Made by a program: the position numbers and the translations under genes. The notes under the pieces were generated by a model. It saw only the letters and a list, made by a program, of their open reading frames with translations. It made no database searches and had not been told where the DNA came from. DNA of 64,000 nucleotides from Climacium dendroides (Eukaryota > Streptophyta > Bryopsida > Hypnales > Climaciaceae), in NCBI GenBank assembly GCA_950106755.1, contig OX467088.1, positions 18,522,001 to 18,586,000 on the forward strand. The letters run 5' to 3'. This document shows positions 1 through 11,698 of this stretch, piece after piece. How positions within the stretch are numbered: the stretch's first letter is position 1; the number at the start of each line of letters is the position of its first letter.

Positions 1-1310
1 ACTTTGAATATTAATCTTAATCTGAAATTTGGGTACTACAGAGTTATGAACTTTAAATCTTTATGTTGGAAAATCGAGTTGAGAATCTAAGGGAAAAAAT
101 TCCCACGTGGCACTTCATTCTCATTTTCAAAAAATTCTTAAATAGAAGAAAGATCAAGATACAAGGCAAATTTACATTATTAATACCTCCAGGATAGCTT
201 TCAATTGCACTAATCCCAATAGTGAGATTATTGTAGGAAGTAGAATTTGCATATAAGTTTCTTAAGGTTCGAAGTGACATGAATAACTAGAAATTGTGTT
301 AACACACTAAAATGCACTTCCAATAAACTCAAGTTCAAATGAAGATGTTCATTAAGAAACTCTTGTCTATAAGTATGTTACTTTGTAATGGCAAGAATGT
401 ACAAGCATCCATTTAAAGTTTCCTTAAGTTCTAATGGTACTTCCACCAAGGTACTTTATATACTTCAAGTACTTCATGTCCACTTGAAAGTACTCCTAAT
501 TTTTGACGAACGTGTATTCAGTGTTGTGTGCTGTCACCCCATAGTGCATTCCTTCCATTGCTTTTCAGATTTAGGGAGTTGGGAGGAAAATTAAATGGGG
601 ACAACATGGGGGGGGGGGGTTCTGTCCAAGTTCATTCCATTGGCTTCTAGGTGGGGAGATCTCTGCCTACAAAAAAATACAGAGCACATTATGTACTCAA
701 CCCAATCTGATTCATTACTATTTTCCACTCTTAGAATATAGTAGAACACAATAATTACAAGTACAACTCTTCTCACTACTACGGAACATGGGGTGTGACA
801 TTCCATTCTATACAAGACATTGATAATCCTTCTATTCAATGCATAGACGACTTCTTCCATTGCATCACCATGTTCCACTAAACAATCTTCCTAAGATCTA
901 TGAGAAGGTCTTGGGCTAGCACATGCAAGTACCTAGACCTCGCTCTGGGGTGAAGGCAACAACAAATATGGTGTTTTAGACATTCTCCATGCAACTTTCA
1001 CCTCAGAACTCCATGGGAAGGAAACAAAAAACTTTTTTTACTGTAGCAAAAAGAACATTCTGAATGGAAGGTGCCCCAATTCGAGCGAGCATGCCTGCGA
1101 CCTTGGTTTAAATGTGTCCATTGGAATGTTATATCCAACGTCCTTTTCAACAAGTGTGTTCGAATGGGCGTCCTCCTTGACATCCATTCGCACATCATGT
1201 GCAATGTCAACATCGACAATGAGTGTGTAGCAGCCGTTTCATAACAGATTAGCCTCCATTTGCCTACTGCCGTCCATTTCTCTCCTACTCACTTCAAGAC
1301 CGCATCCACG
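1..1310. other. Left flank without a recognisable gene
   Basis: No protein family was recognised on either strand here. A run of about a dozen G lies near 607-619. The last 200 bases (from about 1111) already carry the 12-nt-phased GAYRTY motif typical of the adjacent CACTA element, so the element extends at least this far left. A CACTA-type left terminus matching the right end (CACTATAAGAAATC) was looked for and not found, so the true left end is probably outside the window or decayed. Confidence 0.5.
1111..1220. repeat. 12-nt-phased GAYRTY motif array (TnpD 3' flank)
   Basis: AATGTT, AACGTC, GGCGTC, GACATC, CACATC, AATGTC and AACATC recur here at 12-nt or 6-nt multiples (for example AACGTC at 1137, AATGTC at 1203, AACATC at 1209). 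The array lies just downstream of the TnpD stop. It belongs to the same family as the arrays inside the introns of both CACTA genes. Confidence 0.55.
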
Positions 1311-1311
1311 G

Positions 1312-4300
1312 TCAAATGTATGTGCCACCATCTTCGGCCGGTTCCCTCTGAGGCTCCACGTCCACCAACTGAGGTTGCAAACCGGGGAAGTCCGTGTCAC
1401 TGCCAACATTAATTATGGTAGGCATAGGTTGGTTCACTTGTAGCTGCCCACGTCTGCCCCGGACATCTGTGCGACACACAATTTTCCAACCTTGCCTGTG
1501 AGGATCATCGGAGAAGAATACTTGTTGACAATGCAATGGGAAAGCAAAAGAGTCAGCGTGGACTCTGCCATCCATGTGAGTGAAGTTTGCTCTTGTAAAC
1601 CCATATTGGTCTTTGCGGATGTTTGCATATCGAGCATCTTCGTTTGATCGAATCCAATCGCACACCAGCACTGTTGTGCAATGATTCCGGTAGTCCAACT
1701 CCAATATCTCTTGAATATACCCCACACACTCATTGGTTCTCTCTATGGGTCGCCCATTGCGAAGCCCCCAACGCAGTTGCTCAGTGAATGAAGCCACAAT
1801 TGCGGAGTCGCATGTGACACGGCCCCTCTCTGCACTACGAACACGGAGGTGCATGCCAAATGCATACATTTGGCGATGTGAGACTGCATACCGCTCTGGA
1901 GGTTGCCCGTACTCTACAACATCGGGGTCAACATGTTCACCGGCATGTCGCAGACTCTGAACTCTTTCACTCAGCCACAATGCAAACGGAGGCAAATCGG
2001 AGAGCTCGCTGGGATACCGCACTGGCACTGACGGATGTTGACGACGAAATTGTCTTTGAAAGGCCTCCCTTTCTTCCCAGATGTGGCCTCTCGCTAACAC
2101 ATACTCCCTACAAGGCATTCAGATCATGCATTGTTAGACGACGCTTACAGTGCCAGGGCACAGTGAAGAAGCATTGTGAAGGTACCATATGTCCTATTCG
2201 ACGTGGACTGCAAGTTTTATGCATTCACAGAGATGTTCACAGTGACGTCGATACGAACACGTATATAGCTGAAACGTTATAATAAATGTTTATCAAGACA
2301 TGATCTCTGACATTGTGCACATTACCATCTAAGTCCCTAGACAACAGAAGTACAAATATGATCTCATAGTAAACTCCAAGGAAACAATGTAAAGAAGGTT
2401 GAAAAGAGCACTCACTCCCGCCATGGTTCTAAGCACGCTGTGTTGTCCAGGACGAAGGCATGCGAGTAGTTGCGAAACTCATTGGACATTTTCCGCTTTT
2501 GCATCTTCTTGCTTGAAATAATTTCATCAGTCATGATGGGTTCCTCGGTAGCATCCCACACCCGTTGCGTTGTTGCTCCATACTGTTGCATGTACTCTGT
2601 GCAAAATCCTAACGTCTCATCCATTCGATAGCCTTCAGCAATGCTACCCTTGGGGTGTGCATATGTCCGCACATAGTCTTTGAGTGTTTTCATATATCGC
2701 TCAATTGGGTACATCCACCGACAATGCACAGGACCGCAAGTGAAAAGTTGCTCTACTAGGTGCATAGGCAAATGAGACATGATATTCAAGAACGTTGTCG
2801 GAAACTCCTTCTCAATCTCGCATGTCGCCATGACAACATCGCGCATCATGTCTTCCTTGTCATCAGGTCGCACCTCCTTTGCACATAGCCTTTGGAAAAC
2901 CCTGCTCATTTTAATAATAGCTAGGCGGACCCTCTCATCTAATATGTTCTGAACCGCAGTGGGAAGAATCTGCAAAACATGTGGACGCACACAAACAAAG
3001 TTATTGAATTGTTGGATATTGTCGACATTGACGTGTACACCAAGAAAGGAGTGTAGGTGGTTCCCTCACTTGTTGCATGAGGACATGATAATCATGTGTC
3101 TTCATATATTGCAACTTCCCGTCCTCTAAGCGCTTGTAAATGCTACCCACATAGTTTGTAGGGGTCTGAATGTTTGAGACAATGGCTACAAATTCCTTGT
3201 GCTCATTTGGTGTTAGTATGAAAGGTGCACGTGGCATGTAGTATTGATCATTTTGCCGTCGTGGAGGTTGTAGCCATATCTCTTCTCGAATGCCCAATTC
3301 CTCTGCATCTACTCTACTTCCAGCACTGTCCTTCATGCCCAACAAAGTTTTGACTATATTTTCACACATATTTTTTTCGCAATGCATGGCATCCAAGATG
3401 TGAGGCTCCAACAAATGCTGCCACAAGCAAAAAAAAAATTGGGAATTAAAGAAAAGAAAGTAGAGTTCCAAAACATGTGTACCACTACTGTCAAGCATGT
3501 ACTGTTCAAGTGCTGACGTGCTCTTCACTTCTCAAAACAGAGTGCTGTTCATCAAAGGCAGTGACAACTACGTTACTCCCAATGTCTGATATAACGTCAA
3601 CCATAATGTCCCAATAGACGTCAGGAATAACAACTAGGACATACAGATGGTTAGAAACCCACTGACCTTCCAATACGGCAACTGGAACAGAGGACACAGG
3701 TGCTTCACCCCAGTGACATGAACTGGGTCATCAGGCCCATTTTCTCTCCCTCCTAGATCCAAGTACGATTGCCGCCACGCTGCGTATGCGATGGTTTTCT
3801 CGGTGGTTTGTTTCCGGGGCCTATCACGAGGCTCCGTTCGACCATTAAACCTCAAATTGCGTCGGTAAGGGTGATGCCGCGGTAAATAACGACGAACACC
3901 ACCATACACAATCTTTGAGCCCTTTGTTCGCCTGTTAGGAAGAACGTCTCCCAGTTTAGCCATCCTTGCATCGGTGTCTTTTCCACAACAAGGACAACCC
4001 TTGTATCCCTTACAGCACAAGCCGGATATAAGGCCCAAGGCCGGAAAATCAGAGATCGTCCACATCAAGACAGCGCGTAAGGTGAAACTGCGACTCCCTT
4101 GTACTTGGGAGAAATCAAGGGCTGGAACACCTTGCCATAATTCTTCGAGTTCCTTCAGCAATGGACGGATGAAGACACCAACGCCTTTAGATGTAGGTGA
4201 GTGCTTTCCCGAAATTAGTATGGATAGTGAAATGAAAAATTTCTTGGTCACTAACCAAGGCTCGAAGTTGTATATTAGAATTAGCACTGGCCAAGTCGAC

Positions 4301-5463
4301 CAATTACTGTTGTTCAACTTGAATGGATTCACACCATCTAAAGCTAGAGCTAGCCGCATGTTTCGGACCTCAGAGCTGAAGGTGCCGAATGCGACGTCTG
4401 TGTCGATGTGCTTCCAGGCAGGACTATTGACAACGGAACGCATGATCCCGTCATCACTAACATGCTTGAGGTAGCCAGTCAACATCCGAGCTATCTCTGG
4501 TGAGCGCCACATTCGTTTGAGTCGAGGAATGAGTGGAAAGTGCCGAATGACCTTGGAGGGAATGTTATTTGAGCCATCCATCCACCGGGAGCTACTACAA
4601 TGGGGACAAATCTTGAATGATGAATATTCATCTTCAAAAAGGATACAACCATTTGGACACCCATGCACGTTGTTGTAATGCAAGCCTAATTTTCTAATGG
4701 TCTTTCGTGTTTCGTAATGGGATTCAGGCAGCTTATTACCTCTTGGGAGTAAGTCCACAAACAAATATCGGAACAACTCATCACTAAACCTATTGCTCAC
4801 CCGAAACACCGTACACATGTTCATAATTGTGATGGTGGCTGAGACAACACTTGTCCCTGATCCATTGTACAACGGGGTAGTAGCTTGTCTGTAAAGGTCC
4901 TCCAATTCGTCCACACTATCGCCACCAACGTCATCATTTTCGAAAAACTCCACACTACCTTCAGCCTCTCCGTGTAGTGCGTCTCCTCTGTCCAATGCCT
5001 CAAGGACCTGCCGGTGGACTTCGTGATATGCATCTAAAGGGATGTGGGGCTCCGAATCAGCTGGCCCTGCATTTTCAGGTTGTGCGACGTTGTTGTTGAT
5101 GTCAGGTTCAATGTCAAAGGGAGCATTGTCAATGACATCATCGTCATAAGCAATGTCCTCTACCCACATTCCCCGCCGTGGATAGCCCTCGGGGGGGTCT
5201 TCACCCAGTAAGGATTTTGTGAGAAATGGATCCCGACCAACCTCTCCGTGGTGGCGGCGAATAACCTGAATGGTTTTTTGTAAACCGCCCTTGCAATCCC
5301 TGCAAGGACACCTGAATGATCGAATGTTTTCCTCTGTGGCAACTCTCAACTCAGTGTGCAAAATCAAGTCACCAAGTGGAATGTGGCGTAACGTGCATCC
5401 GTCTTCTGAAATACGGATAGTTGCACCTTGTCGGCCGGTTTGGGAATTGAGACGCCACGCCAT
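1312..5463 (-). CDS. CACTA transposase TnpD (transposase_21/tnp2 family), four exons
   Basis: This is the DNA transposase of the CACTA element, expected to act in the nucleus on the element ends. Exons inferred from GT-AG sites and phase are 5463-3667, 3417-3070, 2969-2416 and 2107-1312, giving about 1164 aa with no internal stop. The N-terminus has the transposase-associated Cys domain (FRCPCRDCKGG, about residue 50). The tnp2 core follows: ETRKTIRKLGLHYNNVHGCP, a CPHC pair, the acidic motif LALDGVNPF, then TISDFPALG and GCPCCGKDT. Exon 1 ends in LPYWK and exon 2 begins HLLEPHILDAMHCEKN, the usual continuation in this family. Exon 3 (CGPVHCRWMYPIERYMK) matches the DUF4218 region, and exon 4 corresponds to the variable C-terminal region ending in an acidic tail. 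Each of its three introns contains a 12-nt-phased GAYRTY array. Its divergent partner is the TnpA-like gene from 7214. All junctions are in phase, so the protein looks intact. Confidence 0.88.
3581..3628. repeat. 12-nt-phased array in TnpD intron 1
   Basis: Four consecutive 12-nt units start with AATGTC (3581), AACGTC (3593), AATGTC (3605) and GACGTC (3617). The six bases between motifs are unrelated. It lies inside intron 1 (3666-3418). Shorter arrays lie in intron 2 (GATATT at 3015 to GACGTG at 3030) and intron 3 (GATGTT at 2232, GACGTC at 2244). Confidence 0.75.
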
Positions 5464-7213
5464 CTACGAAGTGAATACAAGGTCGCAACCAAGTGTTAAA
5501 GAGTGTTTAGGTTCAGAATGATACAAATGTGAGTGTGACAGACAACGCACATTGCTTCCATGGCCAAGTTCCGTCATTGCAGAACAACCTCGATCTTCAA
5601 ATCACAACTAAAGACGTGCGTTAAGATTCCTTTACAATTAGCGTGCCTTTCTCAATGCAAGCATTACTGGAAATGAGTTCATTGTTTTACTTCTAGGCCC
5701 ATACTGTGTCATCCAAGGATCGAAATGTAAATTTCAATTGATGGCACTTCAAGCCCTGTATTGACTGTTAAAGAGGATGTCAAAAGTGATGTCAACAATG
5801 ACGTCAACCTGAGTTTGTTTAAACACAAACTGCAGATGCCTCATCCGAAGTCATCACAGAGCATGTTGTAAGTGATAGCATTGTGCACAAGAAGACATAT
5901 TCTTCAACACGAATATGACAGGCTGGATGTCCATTGTGACATCATCGACAACAGGAGTCTGTACGAACAGAGTCCAAGCTTAGGACTTTCCCCACGTGTT
6001 TAAGGGCTGTCCCACAATGATAGAGGTGACCACATTGCCCATGACTACTATCTTCTGTGTCTCATGAGTTGAGGGCGCACCACCTTATACCATAGAGTGT
6101 ACAAGTTCCTCACCAATATGGCCGTATACTGTGAAGTGCCACTGCGTCGTAGGGTGGTACGCTTTGCGGAGCCTTGCCAGGAGGCATCTGTCGTCCCGGC
6201 GGAAGACTCTGAGGCGGCTTCGTTGCTCACTAGTCTTGTCTGTGGGCATATATGTACCAATCTAGAAGGTCAGTCTGTGAAGACTCCACGAAGAAGTACT
6301 GCTGGAGGAATCCTTCGACGCAGCTCTCGCCACACCGTCCAGGATGCTCTCCCACTTCAAACATTGCCTCCAAGGCATGAGGGCATTGCAAAGGAAGGTG
6401 CCGTCCAGCAGATAATTTCCAATGTACACAACTTCTTTAACGAAACGATGAAATATCGTGTAATTAGGATAATGGCGAGCCTCGCAACTGCATTAGGGTT
6501 TGCAGGGAGGACTACCGCTGTCGCTCCGCGCGGAGTTAGGGTTTCCAGGCACGGGCTTCCGGTGGCGCGGGCGCGAGTCAGGCCTTCGCCGTGACGGCCA
6601 TAGGGGCTCGTAGGGGGGCCACCTCAGCTGTAGGCGGGGGTGGGCCTTCAATTCCATAGCACACTCACTTCCGCCACGCTACGTTGCTTTGAACGCGCAG
6701 CCTTGCACAACCCTGAAATTTCAGCGTCTGTGTAATCCTTCAATTGCGTTCGTCTTTGGAGCCAGCCTTACTAATGTGAGAGAGGTGAGGTAGGTGCTCC
6801 CCAATCGGCATCGGTTTTGTAGTTAGAAATTTTCATTTTTGTGTCAATTTGGCAAGGGCAACGTTCTTACATGCAGTTGCAAGGGGTGGAGCTCTCCACC
6901 GATCTGGAGCAACAAGGGTTCCAATCTTGCGCCACAGCTTCATCGGAGGCTACAACACGCCTTGCAACAAGTCGATTGCGCGCAGGTTTTCAGGTTGCCA
7001 GGATGCCTCCCCAATGTGTGACCTTTGTTGTGGACGCTCATGTGCGCGTTTGTGTGTGAGGAGGGTACAGAACGGTGAGTTCTACGTGCAGTAGAGAGGG
7101 GCAGGTGAGAAAATGCCTCGCACTCAGGCCCCTGCACGGAAGAGGAACGTTGTCGTGGGCATGAAGAGGACTCCAGCGAACATGAAGAAACGCCGCCGCC
7201 AAAGCCAATCCGC
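5464..7213. promoter_or_regulatory. Divergent 5' region between the TnpD and TnpA-like genes
   Basis: This 1.75 kb spacer separates the two divergently transcribed CACTA genes and should hold both promoters and 5' leaders. It carries 12-nt-phased arrays at 5776-5811 and 5926-5955. The part at about 6480-6680 is much richer in G+C and CpG than its surroundings and contains two TTAGGGTTT-like stretches, common in plant leaders. An open frame at 6097-6594 (basic, RRRVVRFAEP) resembles nothing I recognise; it could be an upstream TnpA exon, but no splice path was established. No convincing TATA box was pinned down. Confidence 0.45.
5776..5811. repeat. 12-nt-phased GAYGTC array (three units)
   Basis: GATGTC (5776), GATGTC (5788) and GACGTC (5800) are spaced exactly 12 nt apart. 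The last one forms TGACGTCA, a palindrome that also matches the bZIP/TGA-type core. A similar pair lies at 5926-5943 (GATGTC, GACATC). Confidence 0.75.
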
Positions 7214-10200
7214 ATGCGCGGGGAGCATGAGCGCCGCTCCAAGGCTAGAGGAGACCCTTGGCCTGCTGCGTCGCCGGGGAAGGGACGAGACCGGGACAGC
7301 AATCCTCCACCGAAGAGGAAGAGGACCCCTCAAGTGCTGTTGGAGTTGTCGGAGGAGGCAGGGCACGACGCAGAGGAAGAGGAGGAACTCAGAGAGCAGT
7401 CTTGGAGGTAAGTTTGGCAACAGAAATAATTTGAGTATAGAACCAGTGGTATTCAAGGTTTTTGGGGAGGCGCGCGTTGGTACGGACGTCAAGTGCAACG
7501 CACACCATGTTTCTTTTGACGTCGACTCTATCATGTTAAACGTCATAGACGTTTAATGTGACGTCCGCATAAATTGTGTGACGTTCATGTCTGCGTCACG
7601 AAGGACATGTTCTTTGAGTTGAACTCTGTACAAAGAAAGGTGATTGTTTGTTCCTTAGAGAGCAATCATATTGAATTCCGGAGTGATCAATGAAGACGTT
7701 CGGGAGTCAGCCCTCTACAAGGGTGACAGACCCTAAACCACGGCGTCTTCCCAGTTTCTATCAAGAGGAAGTTCCTGTAATGTTCAAAACAATATCCAGG
7801 CATGTTTACATTGACGTTAGGTTCAACATCGTGAGCAACAGAGTCGCATGTACAGAACTGTGAAGCCAAAAATAGCGTATGTGGATGTCTTTTGCGGGGG
7901 TCCAGTTGCGGGATTGATTTGTTTGTACTGACGTAGCGCCATTTTCTTCCCAAGCTGATAGTGCATTTGACCTTTTACAGTAAGGGCTACAACACAGGGT
8001 CTGATGAACCAGCTTCGGATGCTGATACTAAAGAGATGATCGAGCAGCTGATCCCCAAACAGTCTCGCGAAAAAGGCTTAAGCACTGTAATGAAGAAACC
8101 TGTGGAAATCAAACGACAGGGGGAACCATTCGGACCTATGAAGGTTCCTTTCTCCAACGACATTAAGAAATATGCGAGAGACCTTGACCCCAGGTTTGGA
8201 TGGGAGGGTCAGCCCAAAAAAGACAGACGGTGCTTATTTAGGCGCCTCTATACAGGTTTGTATTCAGTCCTTCTCTGTGAAATGAAGACGACTACAGACC
8301 TTGTAGTTCACTGTTGCATGTAGTTCAAAAGACTGTAAATGTTGTGGAAGGTAGCTCATTGGCCATGAGGCGGGGCAGTGGATGTCACCTGTAATGTCCA
8401 CAGCGACGTCGAATATAATGTCACGCCTGACGTCAGTGCAGGATCCTCTACAGTAAGGGGTGGTCCCTATGGTCGTCCGCACCACAGGGACGTGCAGTGA
8501 GTTTCTGGAGACATAGGAGTGTCCATGTAAATTCTCTTGTTATTCTTTGGCACAACAATGTCATACATAATGTAGAGGTAGCTATACTAAGTTCTCTGGC
8601 TTGCAGATTGGCGTATAGAGGGAGAGTCCGAGCGAGTGTCGGAGAAGTGGATGCAGCCGTTCATCACAAAAGCGCTCATTCATGTTCGTTGGAAGCTCAA
8701 TCGATTGATTGATGGCGGAAAACCCAAGCCGATGGGAATGGATGACGATGTGTGGGAGGCATTGAAGGAGGCTCGTGCGATCGATGCTTCCCAAGAGAAG
8801 TCAGCCCATATGTCTGCCATTTCTAAGGGCAAGGCATCCAGCACAGCCCAGCATAAGGCCGTAGAGAGAGAAGTCATCTCGAGGTTGGTAAGTATGTAGT
8901 AACTGACGTCCACCTACTTGCCCAGGTCGACACCACTTTCATCACACATGTTGTGTTTGTTTTTCCAAAAAATGTCCGCTCTGGTGGTAGATGTGCAGGA
9001 CTGGGCCTTCTTCTTTGCACGTGGGAGGACCTTTGTGGGGTGGCATTGAAGCATGTAATCATTGCATCTGAACTGTAACTGCACATTCTTCTTCCCCTTG
9101 TCGGGTGGCATTCAAGTATGTAATCGTTGTATGTGGACTCTAAATGCATATTCTTGTTCCCCTTGTACGGTGCCATTGAAGCATGTAAGCTTTGCATGTG
9201 AACTCTAAGTGCATATTCTTCTTCCTCTTGTAGACTTTGTTGCGGAACAGAGCACCGTTTGAAGCAGAGGTGGACGCAGAAATGGCCAAGGAGTTGCAGC
9301 GTCTGGAAGAAGAGAAGCGCAGAGGTCGAAGTCCCCATGGCAAAGAACTGCAAGAGATGCACAGTCGGCTGGATGAGCTTGAGCTCAGTGTAAGTCGCCT
9401 TACTGAGACCGTGAGCACGTCCTACAAAAGCATGGAGGAAATGCTACGTAAGATCCTCGCAAGTTAGTGTAAAGCAAGTGCTGGGGGGACCCTGGATGTC
9501 ACGGAGCCATCCTCGCCAATGGAGGCAGGGAATGCACCACTTCTCACGTCACCTAGGGCAGAGGCATCGAAAATGGCACAGAAGGACTGTCCTGTGCCCG
9601 TGTTGCAGCCTACAGCTCCTATAGATGTCGTTGAACCAGTCCCCATAGCTGTCCAAAGCAATGTCAAAGACAATGTTCTTGTTGACGTTAACTCCGACAA
9701 GCGGGTTGTTGAAGACGATGTTGTTCACGACGTTGTAGCTAACGCTGAGGAGGAGCAGGTACAAGGCGCCGGTGAAGTTGCCATCCCTGAAACTGCTGAA
9801 GGTCAGCAAGGAGTGGAAGATGTGTATGCCATAGTGAAAGACTCCGGGGTGCAGGCAACATCTGAGAGGCGAGAAAACACGATGGAGACCTCCACGGAGC
9901 AACAGGTGATGCGACGTCTCTCTTTCCATTTTAAGTGCCAAGTGATGGACGTGAAGCACTCCCTTTGTTAGGCTAGTGACGTTATTTTCATGAATTGCCT
10001 TGTATGAGGATGGTGTCATAGCGTAGTAGCGGATGCCTTGCAATGCTTCAATTTTTTTTTACAAGTGCGTGTCAAATTGGACATCGAAGTGAACGTCACT
10101 AGTGACAGACGATGATGCACTCTAGGGCTCAACCTGTTCTTTTCCAAGCGAGTACATCAAAATACTATGTAAGCAGAAGTCGAAGTTTCCTTTCAGTCCA

Positions 10201-10533
10201 CCATTCCATTGAATGCGCAGGAATGTTTTACAATAACTATGTGCATCTTACAGGAAAGCAAGTGCCTCAATGGTGCTCAAGTAAGGCTAGGAAGTGTAGG
10301 TGATTAGAGGATGTCAGAAGTGAATAATAATTGTGTGATGGTGTTGCAGGAAGATATTGAAGTCCTTGATGAGTCCTCAAGCCGGCCTCAGCGTGCTGTG
10401 AGGACCACGCAAGCTGCGAAGGGCACGAAGGCTACACCGAAGGCAGCAATTCCCAAAGCGGTGGGTCTTCCTAAACCTACCCAACCCACTAAAAAGATTA
10501 GAAAGGCTACATTCCATTCTGTCGCAGCACAGA
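7214..10533 (+). CDS. CACTA TnpA-like protein (En/Spm-type regulatory protein), multi-exon
   Basis: This is the probable second protein of the CACTA element; family members bind subterminal motifs and assist the transposase. Exons inferred from splice sites and matching phase are about 7214-7406, 7981-8255, 8607-8887, 9234-9905 and 10351-10533, with a possible last exon at 14107-14148. Exon 1 is acidic (AGHDAEEEEELREQ). Exon 2 contains GPMKVPFSNDIKKYARDLDP. Exon 3 contains KWMQPFITKALIHVRWKLNR and DDVWEALKEA, resembling the plant transposase_24/Ptta region. Exon 4 is a coiled coil (LDELELSVSRLTETV) interrupted by an in-frame TAG at 9465-9467; the same frame then stays open to a donor at 9906 through a Val/Asp-rich tail. 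Exon 5 is basic and Pro/Lys-rich. The start is uncertain: 7214 is the first Met in the frame that joins exon 2 in phase, and an upstream exon may exist. The TAG may be the real end, a mutation, or be spliced out from a donor at 9390. Confidence 0.68.
7485..7590. repeat. GACGTC-rich phased array in TnpA intron 1
   Basis: GACGTC (7485), GACGTC (7518), AACGTC (7539), GACGTT (7548), GACGTC (7560) and a further GACGTT follow each other with spacings mostly in multiples of 3 and often 12. A second, weaker array at 7779-7842 (AATGTT, AATATC, GACGTT, AACATC) lies in the same intron. Confidence 0.6.
8381..8440. repeat. Five-unit 12-nt-phased array in TnpA intron 2
   Basis: GATGTC (8381), AATGTC (8393), GACGTC (8405), AATGTC (8417) and GACGTC (8429) occur at exactly 12-nt intervals with unrelated six-base spacers. 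This is the cleanest example of the family. Two more units (AATGTC 8557, AATGTA 8569) lie near the end of the same intron. Confidence 0.85.
9039..9233 (+). repeat. 65-bp tandem repeat (three units) ending at a 3' splice site
   Basis: Three units begin GGTGGCATTGAAG, GGTGGCATTCAAG and GGTGCCATTGAAG at 9039, 9104 and 9169, so the period is 65 bp. Each unit ends with a pyrimidine tract (CTTCTTCCCCTTG, CTTGTTCCCCTTG, CTTCTTCCTCTTG). Only the third is followed by TAG, and that AG (9233) is the inferred acceptor of TnpA exon 4. The first two units carry TCG and TACG there instead. The array fills more than half of the intron at 8888-9233. Confidence 0.85.
9660..9740. repeat. 12-nt-phased array inside the TnpA open frame
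   Basis: AATGTC (9660), AATGTT (9672), GACGTT (9684), GACAAG (9696), then GATGTT (9717) and GACGTT (9729) recur mainly in 12-nt phase. Because 12 is a multiple of three, the array is translated as a recurring Asp/Asn-Val pair (NVKDNVLVDVN, VVEDDVVHDVV) in the segment downstream of the in-frame TAG. The same motif elsewhere is intronic, so the coding here may be secondary. Confidence 0.65.
10068..10115. repeat. 12-nt-phased array in TnpA intron 4
   Basis: CGTGTC (10068), GACATC (10080), AACGTC (10092) and GACAGA (10104) sit at exact 12-nt steps inside the intron between 9906 and 10350. Confidence 0.65.
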
Positions 10534-11698
10534 GTAAGCAATTTCCCTATTATACTCACAAAAATTACTCTAGAGCATAACAAAATGACCCTAAAGATCG
10601 AACCCACGAGATCCTGTGAAGTAGCTAACTCTAACAAGGAGATAAACTCAATTAAACCCCTTAATTCCACTTTTCCGGTTCTGCCTCTAACGATCGGAAC
10701 AACCAAAACCAACCGGAAAGCTTCGACTGGACTGTATCCTACTTCTGGTTTTACTAGTTCCCCGATTTCTGGACTGACTTCTCAATTCTGGACCCTGCAA
10801 CTTCCGGTCTTATGTATCCCCCTAGGCGGATCCGATCCGGTCCACCCTTCCGTATCCGGTTTAGTTTTACCTCTGTTTTACCATCAGAGGGTTCGCCGTT
10901 TGCTTTTGAAAGTGGTAGGCCCACCACTCCTTCCGTGACTTATAGTGGCTGAAGACCCACTTTCCTATCCACAGATCTCCTAACTAACACGGATCCGGTT
11001 TGATCCTTCACAGTAATCCAGATAGCAATCCGTATCACAGGTCACACAAAGACCCCCCGTACGATCCTCTCATACTACAACGACCTTGACACTGATCCGT
11101 TCTGCACGAAGTTCGGTGGCTACAAGTAAATCTGTCCGTTCCAACACCTACGAAAGTTCTTCCGTTCACCCACAACGGTGGCAAGACCTCACAGAAGTCA
11201 GGATACTCGACCGGATTTTCCACCCAGGAGTTCTAGCGCAGCTAAGGAATCCCTCCCTATCCGCCTAGCCTGATCAACGGATCTCTCACCCGGAATGCTA
11301 AACTTCTGTAGCTGCTAAGGCACTGGAATCCACTCCTAACTCTTCATAACCTACTCACATGTACCTAGAACCGGAAACATACATCAAGGGGAGAAACTCT
11401 ACCAACACCTCCATACTCACCTTCCTATTCTGACTTAGTGCACTCTTGCCAATACTCGGGAAAAATACACAAAAGTTAGTTTAAAGGAAAGTACACAAGG
11501 AAATGCCAAAAAAACTCTCTCCCCGTCTCCAGCTCAGAGACTGTTTTATATACAAAAAGCAAAAAGCAAAAAGTGAATACATGATTTCCGCCTCTGAAGG
11601 CGCTGACAATCTGGTCCTACCTTATCCTAACCAGATTCTATTCCGGTTCCTATCTATAAGTCCTATTTTTACAATCCTTCCTGTTCCGTCTCATACAC

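Noticed and set aside
300..330. CACTAAAATGCAC as the left CACTA terminus
   Set aside because: It begins with CACTA but does not match the right end (CACTATAAGAAATC) and is not preceded by TGC, the expected target duplication.
7113..7556. Basic 147-codon frame (Arg-rich) as the TnpA N-terminus
   Set aside because: The overlapping frame from 7214 ends at a good donor in the phase needed by the next exon and has the acidic character expected; the basic frame does not connect.
8874..9418. Minus-strand frames with repeated NMHLE-like words
   Set aside because: They are translations of the 65-bp tandem repeat and of the antisense of TnpA exons, not a gene.
9549..10043. Minus-strand 164-codon frame
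   Set aside because: Antisense of the TnpA tail; the composition follows the 12-nt array.
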